Assembly (NCBI GenBank): GCA_933822405.4 | Contig: CAKOGP040002103.1 | Location: forward strand, 159,328-223,327 | Direction of reading: 5' to 3' | DNA: 64,000 nucleotides | DNA from: Cylindrotheca closterium | Taxonomy: Eukaryota; Bacillariophyta; Bacillariophyceae; Bacillariales; Bacillariaceae | In this document: positions 51,350 to 60,171 of the stretch, in pieces | Numbering within the stretch: the stretch's first letter is position 1 | Layout: every line of letters starts with the position of its first letter | Translations under genes and position numbers: made by a program | The notes under the pieces: generated by a model | What the model saw: the letters and a program-made list of their open reading frames with translations, nothing else | The model's database searches: none | Told to the model about the DNA's origin: nothing

Positions 51350-52685
51350 TCAAGAAAGGGCATTACATGTTCCAGAACAAAATTGAGCCCGCACTTGACC
51401 TAGCGAGAGAAGATGAATCGGGGTCATTCCAAAGGCGTGCACTCTATCACAAGCCAGTGGATCGATCTTCAAGATGCTCTTGATACTGTCAAAGTAGTCT
51501 TCTTGAGTATGAAAACTCTGAAAGTAACAGACTCGGTGCAGCAGAAGTAGACGAGTAGCTTCGAGTCCTTCCGGCAACTCAAGCGAAATGAGTGAAATGC
51601 ACCATTTGAAGGCCTCTTCTTTGATGCATTTGACCGTTGGTAAAATCCAAAGATGTTTCAAGGAGCTCCCCATTTATTAAAGGTCCGTGCCTCATTCACG
51701 GTCAGATTGGTACTTGGGGTTCATCACATCACACCAAGCAAAGGCAGATTCTTCGATTCTTGATAGGTTGCATAAGGAAAAGTCCAAACTCTCGAGCGAT
51801 TCACATTCACCCAAGGCAATGTTTCCAATTTCCATAATAGGAAGCTGGAATGTTGCTTTCATTTAACTTAACGCAACCTTGAAACAGCCCTTCGCTGATG
51901 ATTCTTACTTTTGGTGAAAGAAAAGCACCACAGTAAACAGTTCACCACAACCGATGAACGCCGATGAACGCACGTTCGCCAATGACTTTAACCGTGCGTG
52001 ATCGGGACATAAATGGAACATGGTGCTGATCCTGAGAAAGCAGTGGAGTCTATGTTCAAACGACCACACGGCAATTCCAAATCGCTCCGGCATCGGCAAG
52101 CTGGCAAAGGTGCGGGAACCAATCTTTGTCACAGTAAAAGGCACGTTCACATCACGGAGACTTTTGCACCTGCAAAACAAGTCATTGAAGATCATCTTCA
52201 GACGCTCGGGAAGGTTGACATATCTCAAACTGGAACACTCCAAAAACGCCTCTTCGTCGATGCAAGATGTAGGTAGTCTTTGGTTCTTCAATGCTCTAAC
52301 GTTTCGAGCACAAAGCGAAATCACGTTTGAGGATATAGTTTATAGTTGGCGGAGAGTGAATATGGACTTTAAATGCAGAAGCGTCGGTTGATCTGAGATG
52401 ATTCGTCTTGGAAAGAAGCACGATCTTCAATTGCTTGCAAACAGCAAAGACAGAATCGCCTATTCGTGCCTTGTAGGACTTGAACCTCGAAAAATCCACA
52501 TGGCACAACGCCTCGCACTCACGAAAACTATGCACGCTAACCAAGATCTTTGAGCGACGGTAAAACAGTGACCTCTTTGTGCTGTTGAAAGCCCCCCAAA
52601 TGACATGCTTGTTTGCTTGGAAGGAAAAGTGACAGATTCCAGCTTGCCGCCATAAAGAAAGAGCACAACGACCGACGATTTTCAA
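51350..52685 (-). pseudogene. Decayed BspA-type (LRR_5) leucine-rich-repeat gene
   Basis: Three minus-strand open pieces in different frames hold fragments of one BspA-like protein. At 52685-52296 are FRECEALCHVDFSRFKSYKA and CKQLKIVLLSKTNHLRSTDA. At 52324-51905 are IDEEAFLECSSLRYVNLPER, then LKMIFNDLFCRCKSLRDVNV and TVTKIGSRTFASLP. At 51673-51350 are IKEEAFKWCISLISLELPEG and, at the end, SILKIDPLACDRVHAFGMTP and IHLL. The repeat (I-x-x-x-A/T-F-x-x-C-x-x-L-x-x-V-x-L/V-P) and the terminal GMTPxHLL segment are typical of a large diatom family. The frame changes and missing repeat units between pieces indicate decay. No single frameshift correction restores one frame. Confidence 0.65.
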
Positions 52686-53431
52686 TGATTTTCAGTGTTA
52701 ATGACAATTGAAGGTGTGTTCCAGTCCAGAGTTCTCAATTGCAGCAGAAATGACTTTTGAGGCCAATAGGGAAATCTAACGACATACTGTATAGGTCAAA
52801 TGATTTCGCAAACAAATACAATCCAAAAAGTCAGTCTTCGAAATGCTTGACACAGCATCTTTGTAGTTTGTGCGGATCAACAAATGCGGTTCTCTATAAT
52901 TCTTTGTGCATAGTACTCTGGGGGACGAGTTGCTCGCGTCGGAGGGGGATGGAAACTACAGTACCAGGTACACGTGTACTGGTACTTCTCGTTCGAAATT
53001 GCATTGGCTACAATATTGAATATTTCGAGGAGGTGCTGTCAGCGGTCGTGTCATCTTCTCGGCATTTCTCAATTAATCGTCAGAGAGAAAGAAGGTGAAT
53101 TCCGGATTCCGGTAAAGTCAGCAAAGATCTGGTCCTGCTGGGCATGACTTCTGTGGTAATACCGTCGATCTATGTGTACGCATTATGTTACTCGTATAAC
53201 ATGGTACACTATGTACTCATGTCGCACCTTTCTAGCCAGCTGCACATTTCCAGCCAATCAAAATGCTCACCCAAACCGAACAAACTGGAAACACATCAAA
53301 GAGGAAAATCGAACAAGACAAAATACCAGTGAACTTTCCTTCTACAATATCTCTACATAAGAGCAAGCAATCAAGCAGCTGTTACAGCATACTATGTAAA
53401 CCATATTCATAAAACTAATGCAACTGTTATA
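52686..53431. other. Intergenic with GTAC palindromes
   Basis: No gene. Contains ACAGTACCAGGTACACGTGT at about 52958-52977, continued by ACTGGTAC, a palindromic patch of the recurrent type, and GTACACTATGTACTC at 53205. The overlapping small frames at 53144-53360 have no features. Confidence 0.4.
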
Positions 53432-54141
53432 CTAGATTTGACTGGAAGATTTTCGTTCTCTAGCCGTGAAAAAACGTGCAGGCTTCCGACCAGCAATCCC
53501 ATGCTGATACTCCCGCCAGAGTTCGTTTAACGACCTGGGATTGCCCGATAGAATAGCCATGTTCGCAACTACGATGGGACTAACATCTTCATTTGCTCCG
53601 CTTGCTGGAAGTGGTAGAGTAGTAGTCTGCGGCCAGTATTTGCTTGTTGGAGTTGGATTCGCAAGCCACCTTCAATTGTTTCGCCAAAAGCACGAATGTT
53701 GTTGTTTAGAATTCGATCACGATGCCGGATGTAGGCTCTCAAATCTGAAACATTTGTATGAGATCGAGGAGCAACGTTACTAAATTGTTGTTGCAGTTGC
53801 TGGATACTTATCTGGATGCTTTGGAACAAGTCTCCTAAGTTGAGTTCTCTACCACCACGCCTCCACCAGCACCAGCGCCCCCATCACCGTCTATAATAAT
53901 AGCCTCATCAATCGTCAACTGGTCGCCCCTCCTTTTTTGGTTGGTTGTTGTATATCAGGCAGCAATGTATGGGCGGCACTGTGGATTTTCTGATGGCATA
54001 CCAATGCCAAGTAGCCTAGTCTTCTGGTGGTGCAAAGCGCCTCCTTCCAGCGCCGGAATGGTCGTTATTGGCGGCTGCTTCCTCCATCACGACGCCACTG
54101 TCCATATTTGCTTGTTCTTCTGCAGTTGTTTGACCCTGCAT
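53432..54141 (-). pseudogene. Decayed GCR1_C-like gene, possibly a Crypton relic
   Basis: Minus-strand pieces in shifting frames. It starts at 54141 with MQGQTTAEEQANMDSGVVME, continues to RRRFAPPED, then a TAG. A second piece reads TIDEAIIIDGDGGAGAGGGV, and a third (53829-53569) reads LGDLFQSIQISIQQLQQQFS and then VSDLRAYIRHRDRILNNNIR and AFGETIEGG. After another shift the C-terminus, closed by TAG at 53434-53432, reads SLNELWREYQHGIAGRKPAR and FFTARER. The last block (LWxEYxxGxxGRKPAxxFT) is the GCR1_C-type DNA-binding domain, which in many eukaryotes forms the C-terminus of Crypton tyrosine-recombinase elements and genes derived from them. The recombinase part is not seen. The GCR1_C reading is firm; the Crypton origin is inference. 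Confidence 0.55.
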
Positions 54142-54510
54142 CTCTCAAAGACGAAGGATCGAGAAAGTGTAATTTTTGTTTTGTGGATAATAATACTGTC
54201 TTGTGATGGAATATACTGTCAGAAAGTTACTAGAATATTTAAGGCGAAAAGTAACTTTTTTGTTTGAGCGATGGATATCCTGCCTGAAAATTACTTATGG
54301 TACGACACGAATATTTATGGCAACGAGTAACATTTCTGTTTGAAAATGTTGCGTGGCATGTTACAAAGCGAGCAACGGTACCGTCAAAAATACTGCCAAA
54401 AAGGCATAAGTATTGGTGCGTTTGACACAGATGACTCGAAATTCATATGTATTTTGAGCAACGGTACCGTATTTATGTTACTTTCGTAACATTCCACATA
54501 TAATGTACCA
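54142..54510. other. AT-rich spacer with degenerate direct repeats
   Basis: Two imperfect copies of about 35 bp at 54232-54266 and 54307-54340 share GAATATTTA, AGTAAC and TTCTGTTTGA-like blocks. Also GAGCAACGGTACCGT occurs at 54370 and 54458. No gene supported. Confidence 0.4.
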
Positions 54511-54710
54511 GTACAGTGGTAACGGTACCTGAGACCAAGTGCAGTTCAGAACACCAACTTGAAAGTACCCGTTACTAGACTTGAAAAAGAATTGGCCACG
54601 TGCCGGTACAGGTACAGTGGTAACGGTACCTGAGACCAAGTGCAGTTCAGAACACCAACTTGAAAGTACCCGTTACTAGACTTGAAAAAGAATTGGCCAC
54701 GTGCCGGTAC
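54511..54710. repeat. Tandem duplication, 101-bp unit, two copies
   Basis: Copy 1 is 54511-54611 and copy 2 is 54612 to about 54710. Both begin GTACAGTGGTAACGGTACC and end GGCCACGTGCCGGTAC; they appear identical over about 98 bases. Perfect conservation indicates a recent duplication. It lies about 190 bp upstream of the cysteine-rich surface-protein gene, so it could lie in its promoter. Confidence 0.9.
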
Positions 54711-54898
54711 AATACTGTATCTACACAATACAAACGCAAGAGCCAGATTGGAAGTCTTCATTTCAAGGTTCCGAAGAAATCCAAGACTGACTCGACTCGA
54801 ATGATTCAGCTTGGATCTTGGGATTGGACATTATCGATCCACGACATAAAAAAAAAATTGAACTGGCCCAATAACCTGAAACGATCTTCAACAAATTC

Positions 54899-55891
54899 AT
54901 GATGACACGGTTTATGACCATCCTATCGCTCGTGACCTTCCTGGTAATAGGTCTTGGAAATCCCGCAAAGGCTGATTGCACTGGATGGTGAGCGTACTGT
55001 AGTTAAAATGCTGAATACTCTCCGTTTTCCCAACAAGTCGGATTCTGTTACACCGAACAGGTGATGATTGATTGATTCGTTCTTTGTTCCATTGAACTCA
55101 TCCTCTTCGATTCTTCGTTAAACCCAGCACCGACAACGGATGCACTTGCATTGGATCCATTGGTCAGGGCTGTGATCAGTCAAATTGCACCATTGCGGCA
55201 AGATGTGATGCAGGTGGAGTAAGTTCTTAGCTAGTTTCAGAAGTGGGTGGTTGTGTCATCGCTCAGGGTCTCATACATGATCATCCCGTCGTACAACTCT
55301 GTCCAAAAATTTCTCATCATTCTGAATATTCTTTAGTGCAATCAAGACGGTACAATGAACCCAGACTGCTGTTTCGGATATTGTTCTCAAGTCAACGCAA
55401 CGGGACCAACTTGTATTGCCGGCCACTGCAATCAAGACGGTGCCACAAATGGCCCTGTGTGTACTGGTGGGGATTGTTCTCAAGTGGGCGCGGAAAATCC
55501 TGTTTGCACAGGTGGAAAGTGCGATCAGAGCAATTCGGTTTCGCCCATGTGCACGGGTGGTAGCTGTACTCAGACAAATGCTCGTGGTGAAGCAGACTGT
55601 GTTAGGGGATCGTGCAACACTGCTGGAGCAGAAACTGTCAGTTGTCTCGGTGGCAGCTGTTGCCTAGATGGAACAGAAACATCAGTCTCTTGTGTGGGAG
55701 AAGGTTGTAATGCCGATGCAACGAGTTGTAATGAAACCGGTTGTGGCGGTTCTCCATGCGACAGCACCTCGATGCCATCCGATGGGGGACCAGTGCAATG
55801 TTCTCAGGACAGTGGTGTCTCCGTAAATGCCAATCAAGCGTTGAAATTACTCCTGGCACCTATCTTTCTCATAGTGATACTATGCAAATAA
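54899..55891 (+). CDS. Secreted Cys-rich repeat protein, probable GPI anchor (3 exons)
   Basis: Reconstructed from exons 54899-54987, 55128-55218 and 55337-55891 (GT-AG introns of 140 and 118 bp), giving 244 residues. It starts with a signal peptide (MMTRFMTILSLVTFLVIGLG, then NPAKA, likely cleaved before DCTG). About 30 Cys follow in the mature protein, arranged as tandem units of ~15 residues on the plan C-x-G-G-x-C-x-Q-x-x-A-x-x-P (for example PVCTGGDCSQVGAENPVCTG). It ends in a Ser/Gly-rich stretch and a C-terminal hydrophobic segment (LKLLLAPIFLIVILCK), as expected for GPI attachment. No known domain was recognised. A role as a cell-surface or frustule-associated protein is inference from this plan. 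Exons 1 and 2 are too short to appear as open frames on their own, which is why the gene is easily missed. Confidence 0.75.
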
Positions 55892-56037
55892 TTCAAATAT
55901 AATTGTCTTGTTGGACCAAAATGACAGCGAAGACCCGTCTGCAACTACTTTTATGGGGCACATAAATAAGTAGACCCAGTGGTTAATGCCGAAACCAAAA
56001 TTCAATGCCGTATTGTTTACGGTACTTTGTTTCAATG
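55892..56037. other. 3' flank of the Cys-rich gene
   Basis: Short spacer up to the transposable element; nothing else supported. Confidence 0.3.
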
Positions 56038-56040
56038 TTA

Positions 56041-56751
56041 GGCTGTTTCCACGCGAACCGAAAACCGAGTGTTTTGGGTCTTTTTCGTTTCTCGGTTTTC
56101 GGTTTCGTCAGTATCATCAGTGGACATGAGGGGACGGGGCCCAAGAGCGCCAAGAGTCAAAAAGGATGTCTACAACTCTCCATTTTACAATTTCTACAAC
56201 AGGAATTCCGACGACCACCATCAGCATAGAAACGAAGATGCTATTGCAGCTATTGATTCAGTTTGGGACAAAGACAGCACTCGTGCTAAAAGGTTTCGAC
56301 GAAGGTTTGGCATTCCCTACAGCTACTTTGATCAAGTCGACAATGATTGGAATAGAAGTGGTGAATACAGGGAAGAAAAGAGTAGGAGTAGAAGAGCAAG
56401 AATTGACATCCGAATTTTTATTATGGAAATAGAAATAGCACGACATAAAACTAATGTATTTTGACTTTGGCCTAACTATAAATATGAATAGCCTTTCTCA
56501 CGCGTTAAATTTGTAGCCTTCGTTTAGATTAAAACTTTTGTGCGGTAAAATATTTCATGTCTGTTCTAGACCAATGAAAGTGGTTGAAAAATGTCAGTTT
56601 CTGATTGGCTGAGGCGGGTAGAATCCGTATGCCGAATTTCGTTTTTGCGTGGAAACGTGTTTTTTACCCATCTGATTTTCCAAAACCGAAAATCTCTGGC
56701 TGGATTTGGCATCTTTTCGGTTTTCGAAATTCGGTTCGCATGGAAACAGCC
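56041..56751 (+). mobile_element. Non-autonomous PIF/Harbinger-like DNA transposon
   Basis: A 711-bp element with terminal inverted repeats: the left end starts GGCTGTTTCCACGCGAACCG and the right end, read on the opposite strand, starts GGCTGTTTCCATGCGAACCG. It is flanked on both sides by TTA (56038-56040 and 56752-56754), the 3-bp TWA target-site duplication of PIF/Harbinger. Inside, a plus-strand frame (56069-56464) reads YNSPFYNFYNRNSDDHHQHR, then VWDKDSTRAKRFRRRFGIPY and SYFDQV, resembling the N-terminal part of Harbinger-type (DDE_Tnp_4) transposases. No catalytic DDE domain remains, so it must be mobilised in trans. The ends and flanking TTA are intact, so the insertion may be young. 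Confidence 0.85.
56069..56464 (+). pseudogene. Transposase N-terminal fragment inside the element
   Basis: 131 codons, of which about 40 to 115 match a Harbinger-type transposase N-terminus (KRFRRRFGIPYSYFDQVDND). The DDE catalytic core is absent, and the frame stops where it would follow. It is treated as a remnant, not a functional gene. Confidence 0.55.
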
Positions 56752-56758
56752 TTACTAG

Positions 56759-56906
56759 CACCAATCGCCAGGCTTCCCAAGCCAGAAGGATAAAAACGAA
56801 TGACCAATACGTACCAGTACCTTGCTCCACACCAATCGCCACGCTTCCCAAGCCAGAAGGATAAAAACGAATAACCAATACGTACCAGTACCGGTACCTT
56901 GCCCCA
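56759..56906. repeat. Tandem duplication, 71-bp unit, two copies
   Basis: Copy 1 is 56759-56829 and copy 2 starts at 56830; both begin CACCAATCGCCAGGCTTCCC or one base different. They differ at two or three positions, and copy 2 has an extra GGTACC near its end. It lies between the transposon and the first LEA-like gene. Confidence 0.85.
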
Positions 56907-56939
56907 TGCATAATGTTTGACTTCTTCAATCATCAAATC

Positions 56940-57122
56940 GTGAGTCAAGTTTGAGTCCCGCTTGACCTTCGTGTCTGCGAGCCTTTTGTTCTTGACACGA
57001 AGGAACATAATGAAGGGCGTATGAATCCCCTCGTGTCATCCAACATTCTTGCAAAGCATCTCGTCTCACAATTCCAAATCACTGGATAATACAAAACAAT
57101 ACAGCAAAAATTAAACGAAATC
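56940..57122 (+). promoter_or_regulatory. LEA-type promoter block, copy 1
   Basis: Shared block upstream of the LEA-like genes: GTGAGTCAAG and AGTCCCGCTT (56940-56963), then GGGCGTATGAATC (57015-57027), then CTCACAATTCCAAATCACTG (57065-57084) and ACAAAACAATACAGCAAA. The same order recurs in the copies for 58668, 60172 and 62687 on the opposite strand. The start codon context is GAAATCATGGCTCC. Confidence 0.6.
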
Positions 57123-57485
57123 ATGGCTCCTAATAACCAAGACCCAAACCAAGACAAAACAGCTGGAGATAATCTCGATGAATTCATCGACAATGCAAGA
57201 GCAAATCTCGAAAATGCCAAGACAGAAATAAACAATGTGCGCGAGAAGGTTATCAAGGATTCAGAGGCAGCTATCGACAATGCCAAGACAGAAATGGAAA
57301 ATGTGCGTGAGAAGGTCAACGAAGCAACTGAAGAACAGACGGAAGCAGCGAAAAGCAACGCAGAAAAGGTTAGTGATTCGTTACCCAACTCTGCGAAGGA
57401 TGCTGGATCACAACTTGGTGGTGCAATCGATTCTGGTGTGCAACAAGCAAAGGATGCCATCAGCGGCAACAATGAAAAGAAGTAA
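57123..57485 (+). CDS. LEA-like hydrophilic repeat protein A, no signal peptide
   Basis: A 120-residue, Cys- and Trp-free, highly charged protein. It starts MAPNNQDPNQDKTAGDNLDE and then has two units of about 30-35 residues: NAKTEINNVREKV (and a second NAKTEMENVREKVNEATEEQ), then EAAKSNAEKVSDSLPNSAKD, then AGSQLGGAIDSGVQQAKDAI. This amphipathic, Ala/Lys/Glu-rich repeat with K-x-x-x-V spacing is LEA_4 (group 3)-like. Proteins of this type are unfolded in solution and protect membranes or proteins during water stress or freezing; function here is inferred. No signal peptide, so it should be cytosolic. Single exon. Confidence 0.7.
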   Translation: MAPNNQDPNQDKTAGDNLDEFIDNARANLENAKTEINNVREKVIKDSEAAIDNAKTEMENVREKVNEATEEQTEAAKSNAEKVSDSLPNSAKDAGSQLGGAIDSGVQQAKDAISGNNEKK

Positions 57486-58667
57486 ATCAACTATCTGACC
57501 AACATTCAGATTCGAATAGTCTTTGATTGCGTATAATATCTAGGACCTGCATACTATATAGAGAAATAGTTTTCTCGAGTCATTTTTATCAGAGTACCAT
57601 GCAGTGTTTTTCTAGCCCAGAACCGCAGTGTCACTGGGGTTTCATACTTTGCATTGCTCACTTTAACAAGAACAATATTAGGTGCAACATCATCATAACA
57701 ATATTAGGACTATGGCAGCAATACGAACACAGCGACGACATCAGCGTCAAAAGGGGAACACTATCCTAAAATAGCTGATAATGGTAAAGACCCGCTGTGG
57801 CAAATTGATGAGTTTTTTGTATGGGCTCAAAGGATGAACGGATTTTCTGGATAGAAACCGATAGTCACTGATTAATTCAGAATGCCATGGGCTTCGCCTC
57901 TTTCAAATCACTACCACCTGAATTATCTACCATTACAAGCAAGTCGTGAGCAATTAATCAGTACAGGAACCAATGCCTTTTCTTCGGATAGCAAGCAAAT
58001 CCACTTTTTGTCTTCACACGTACAGTACAACTCATCAACATGCCATAGCTGCGCTTTGCCAACATCTGATATCATGGGATGTTCATTGTTCATCTTTTGA
58101 CGGCGCTGTGTTGGTACTACTGCCATAGCGTTGTTCTTGTTTAACACCTGATACCGTTTGTCGTTTGTATCGAACTCACACCAAAATGATTTTAGAAATG
58201 GGTTACTCTCTATTTAGTTACGTGGATTACAAGGACGAATACGCCTGAGTAAAAGAAGTATCGCCGTGACCCAGTTTCTACACCTTCGAAGTCATGGTAT
58301 TATTCGGTACTATACGCATTTTAAAAAAAAATAGATAGGACTACCGGTAAATGTGTATTACGCGATGAAAGACGAATACGCCCGGTTCTTCGTGTCAGAA
58401 ACAAAATCTTGAAGCTCGAGCGTATAAGAAGTATCGCCGTGACCAAGTTCTATATTTTAAAATAAATGAAGTGTGGCCACCTGGAAATTTTAAAATAAAA
58501 ATAAACATCTATAATATTTTCAATGTCTCGATGGGCAATAAAAGATACGAAACAGTCCCAGCGTCACTGCGGCTGTATCGAAAGGGGGATGTTCAAAAGT
58601 CTTTTACGTTGTTATATATACCGCTACCAAACATTATTCGAATCTGAATGAACGCAAGGTGCTTGAT
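57486..58667. other. Gene-poor spacer holding two orphan LEA-type promoter copies
   Basis: No coding gene supported. Segments 58249-58293 and 58372-58451 (plus-strand reading) match the distal part of the promoter of the LEA gene at 60172: AGAAGTATCGCCGTGACC-type blocks, TTCTTCGTGTCAGAAACAAA and ATCTTGAAGCTCGAGCG. They point toward a minus-strand gene that is no longer there. ORFs at 57882-58147 have no protein signature. Confidence 0.55.
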
Positions 58668-58925
58668 TTACTCCTTTTCATTGTTGTCGCTTAGGGCATC
58701 CTTTGCTTTTTGCACACCAGAATCGACCATGCCACCAAGTTTTGATCCAGCTTCCTTGGTAGAGTCAGGTAACGCATTGCCAACCTTTTCCGCATTGTTT
58801 TTGGCTGCTTCCTTATGCTCCTCAGTGGCTTCGGTGACTTTCTCATGCACATTGTTCATTTTTGTCGTGGCATTGTTGAGAGCACTGTCGAGTTTACTTC
58901 CAGGGGTTTTGTCGTTGGGAGCCAT
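58668..58925 (-). CDS. LEA-like hydrophilic repeat protein B, no signal peptide
   Basis: An 85-residue paralogue of protein A: MAPNDKTPGSKLDSALNNAT, then TKMNNVHEKVTEATEEHKEA, AKNNAEKVGNALPDSTKEAG and SKLGGMVDSGVQKAKDALSD. It has only one unit of the ~35-residue repeat, so it is the shortest member. The start is ATG at 58925, preceded by GAAATC as in paralogue A. No signal peptide is encoded; the promoter block (about 58980-59069 on the opposite strand) has lost the spacer between it and the start. A cytosolic, LEA-like protective role is inferred. Single exon. Confidence 0.7.
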   Translation of the reverse strand: MAPNDKTPGSKLDSALNNATTKMNNVHEKVTEATEEHKEAAKNNAEKVGNALPDSTKEAGSKLGGMVDSGVQKAKDALSDNNEKE

Positions 58926-59250
58926 GATTTCTTTTCTTTTCTTTCGAGTTTACTTTTTGCTGCAGTGCTTTGTTATATCCAGTAATTTGGAATTATGAGA
59001 GAGACTTCGTAAGTTACTGTAGATGACAAAGAGATAGATGATTTCCAGATTCATGCGCCCTTGTTCTCAATTTCTCAGACACGAATGCCGAATGCGTAGG
59101 TTCACGACTTGATTTTATTAATTTTTAAAAAAAATAAGTGCTGCACCTGTACGTGTACCTATACGTGTATCGTACGTGTACGTGTACGTAATTTAGTCAT
59201 GCGATATCCGAGGAGATGAAAGCCCATGGTGATGTTGTCCTGAACAACAC
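58926..59250 (-). promoter_or_regulatory. LEA-type promoter block, copy 2, and GTAC-rich patch
   Basis: The promoter block for 58668: CCAGTAATTTGGAATTATGA at 58980 and GATTCATGCGCCCTTGTTC at 59049, on the opposite strand to the gene's reading. At 59148-59190 is a dense CGTACGTGTACGTGTACG-type run, the most extended copy of the recurrent GTAC/ACGT palindromic motif. Confidence 0.55.
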
Positions 59251-59485
59251 TGTAATCACCAAAGGGACTCGAAGGCATTTTGGCCAATGGTAATGAGTAA
59301 TCTAGTCAACAAATCCAGTTTGTCTTTGTGCCTATACGTACATTTGCCATCGTCTGCTATCAAGGTGCTCATGGCATCATTTGACGCTGACGCAATCGTT
59401 TTAATAACTAGATTTAAAGGGGAAAAAGGGTAGATAATTAGTCGATATTGATTGCAATCGATGAAACCCAATGCCGTCATGAATG

Positions 59486-59550
59486 AAAAAATCAACACAG
59501 AACTCGGTGGTGGTGACCTGCGATCCAGCTTGCTCTGCAGATTCATTCCT
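59486..59550 (-). pseudogene. Fragment of an LEA-like gene
   Basis: A short minus-strand stretch reads ESAEQAGSQVTTTEFC; the first ten residues match the SAEEAGSQVGGAVDSG segment of the 60172 protein. The sequence then diverges completely. It is a remnant or recombination end-product, too short to assign more. Confidence 0.45.
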
Positions 59551-59703
59551 ATATGTACACACCTAGTGGTACAAATACTGTGTCAGAAAAAAATCTCAGA
59601 TACGAAGCTGAAGTGGCTCTAGACTGACTTACGACCGGATTGAAAGAGTACCCTGATACTTGCTCGACTGCACCAGATGCACCAGATGAAGCCCCACGTT
59701 AAA

Positions 59704-60053
59704 AGTCAATCAGCACAGAACTGCTCAGCAAGTGCAGCTACTCTTACGCCGATATATTCAGTCGTATATTTGCCATAGCGTCACTTGTCAGCATTTGGGA
59801 AGACTCATCATATATTATTATACCGTAGCATTAGACGCTACCATCTGATGAGAGGACGCAGTACGCTAGTGAAGCAGAAAAAGTCAATCAGCACAGAACT
59901 GCTCAGCAAGTGCAGTTACTCTTACGCCGATATATTCCGTCGTCTATTTGCCGTAGCGTCACTTGTCAGCATTTTGGAAGACTCATCATATATTATTATA
60001 CCGTAGCATTAGACGCTACCATCTGATGAGAGGACGCAGTACGCTAGTAAAGG
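59704..60053. repeat. Tandem duplication, 178-bp unit, two copies
   Basis: Copy 1 is 59704-59881 and copy 2 is 59882 to about 60053. Both share AGTCAATCAGCACAGAACTG at the start and ACGCAGTACGCTAGT near the end, with about 8 differences. No coding content seen. It lies directly 3' of the 60172 LEA-like gene. Confidence 0.9.
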
Positions 60054-60171
60054 AGAGAACCATAATCTGATAAATGACTTTGAAAAATGTGTTAACGTTA
60101 TTACTTTACGTTATCACATAATCAGAGATTATTCGAATGCGAGTATTTGTGAGGCGCTTGACTCTCTTCTT

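Noticed and set aside
54660..54902. 80-codon plus frame before the Cys-rich gene
   Set aside because: It lies largely in the 101-bp duplication and spacer, and ends within the start of the Cys-rich gene.
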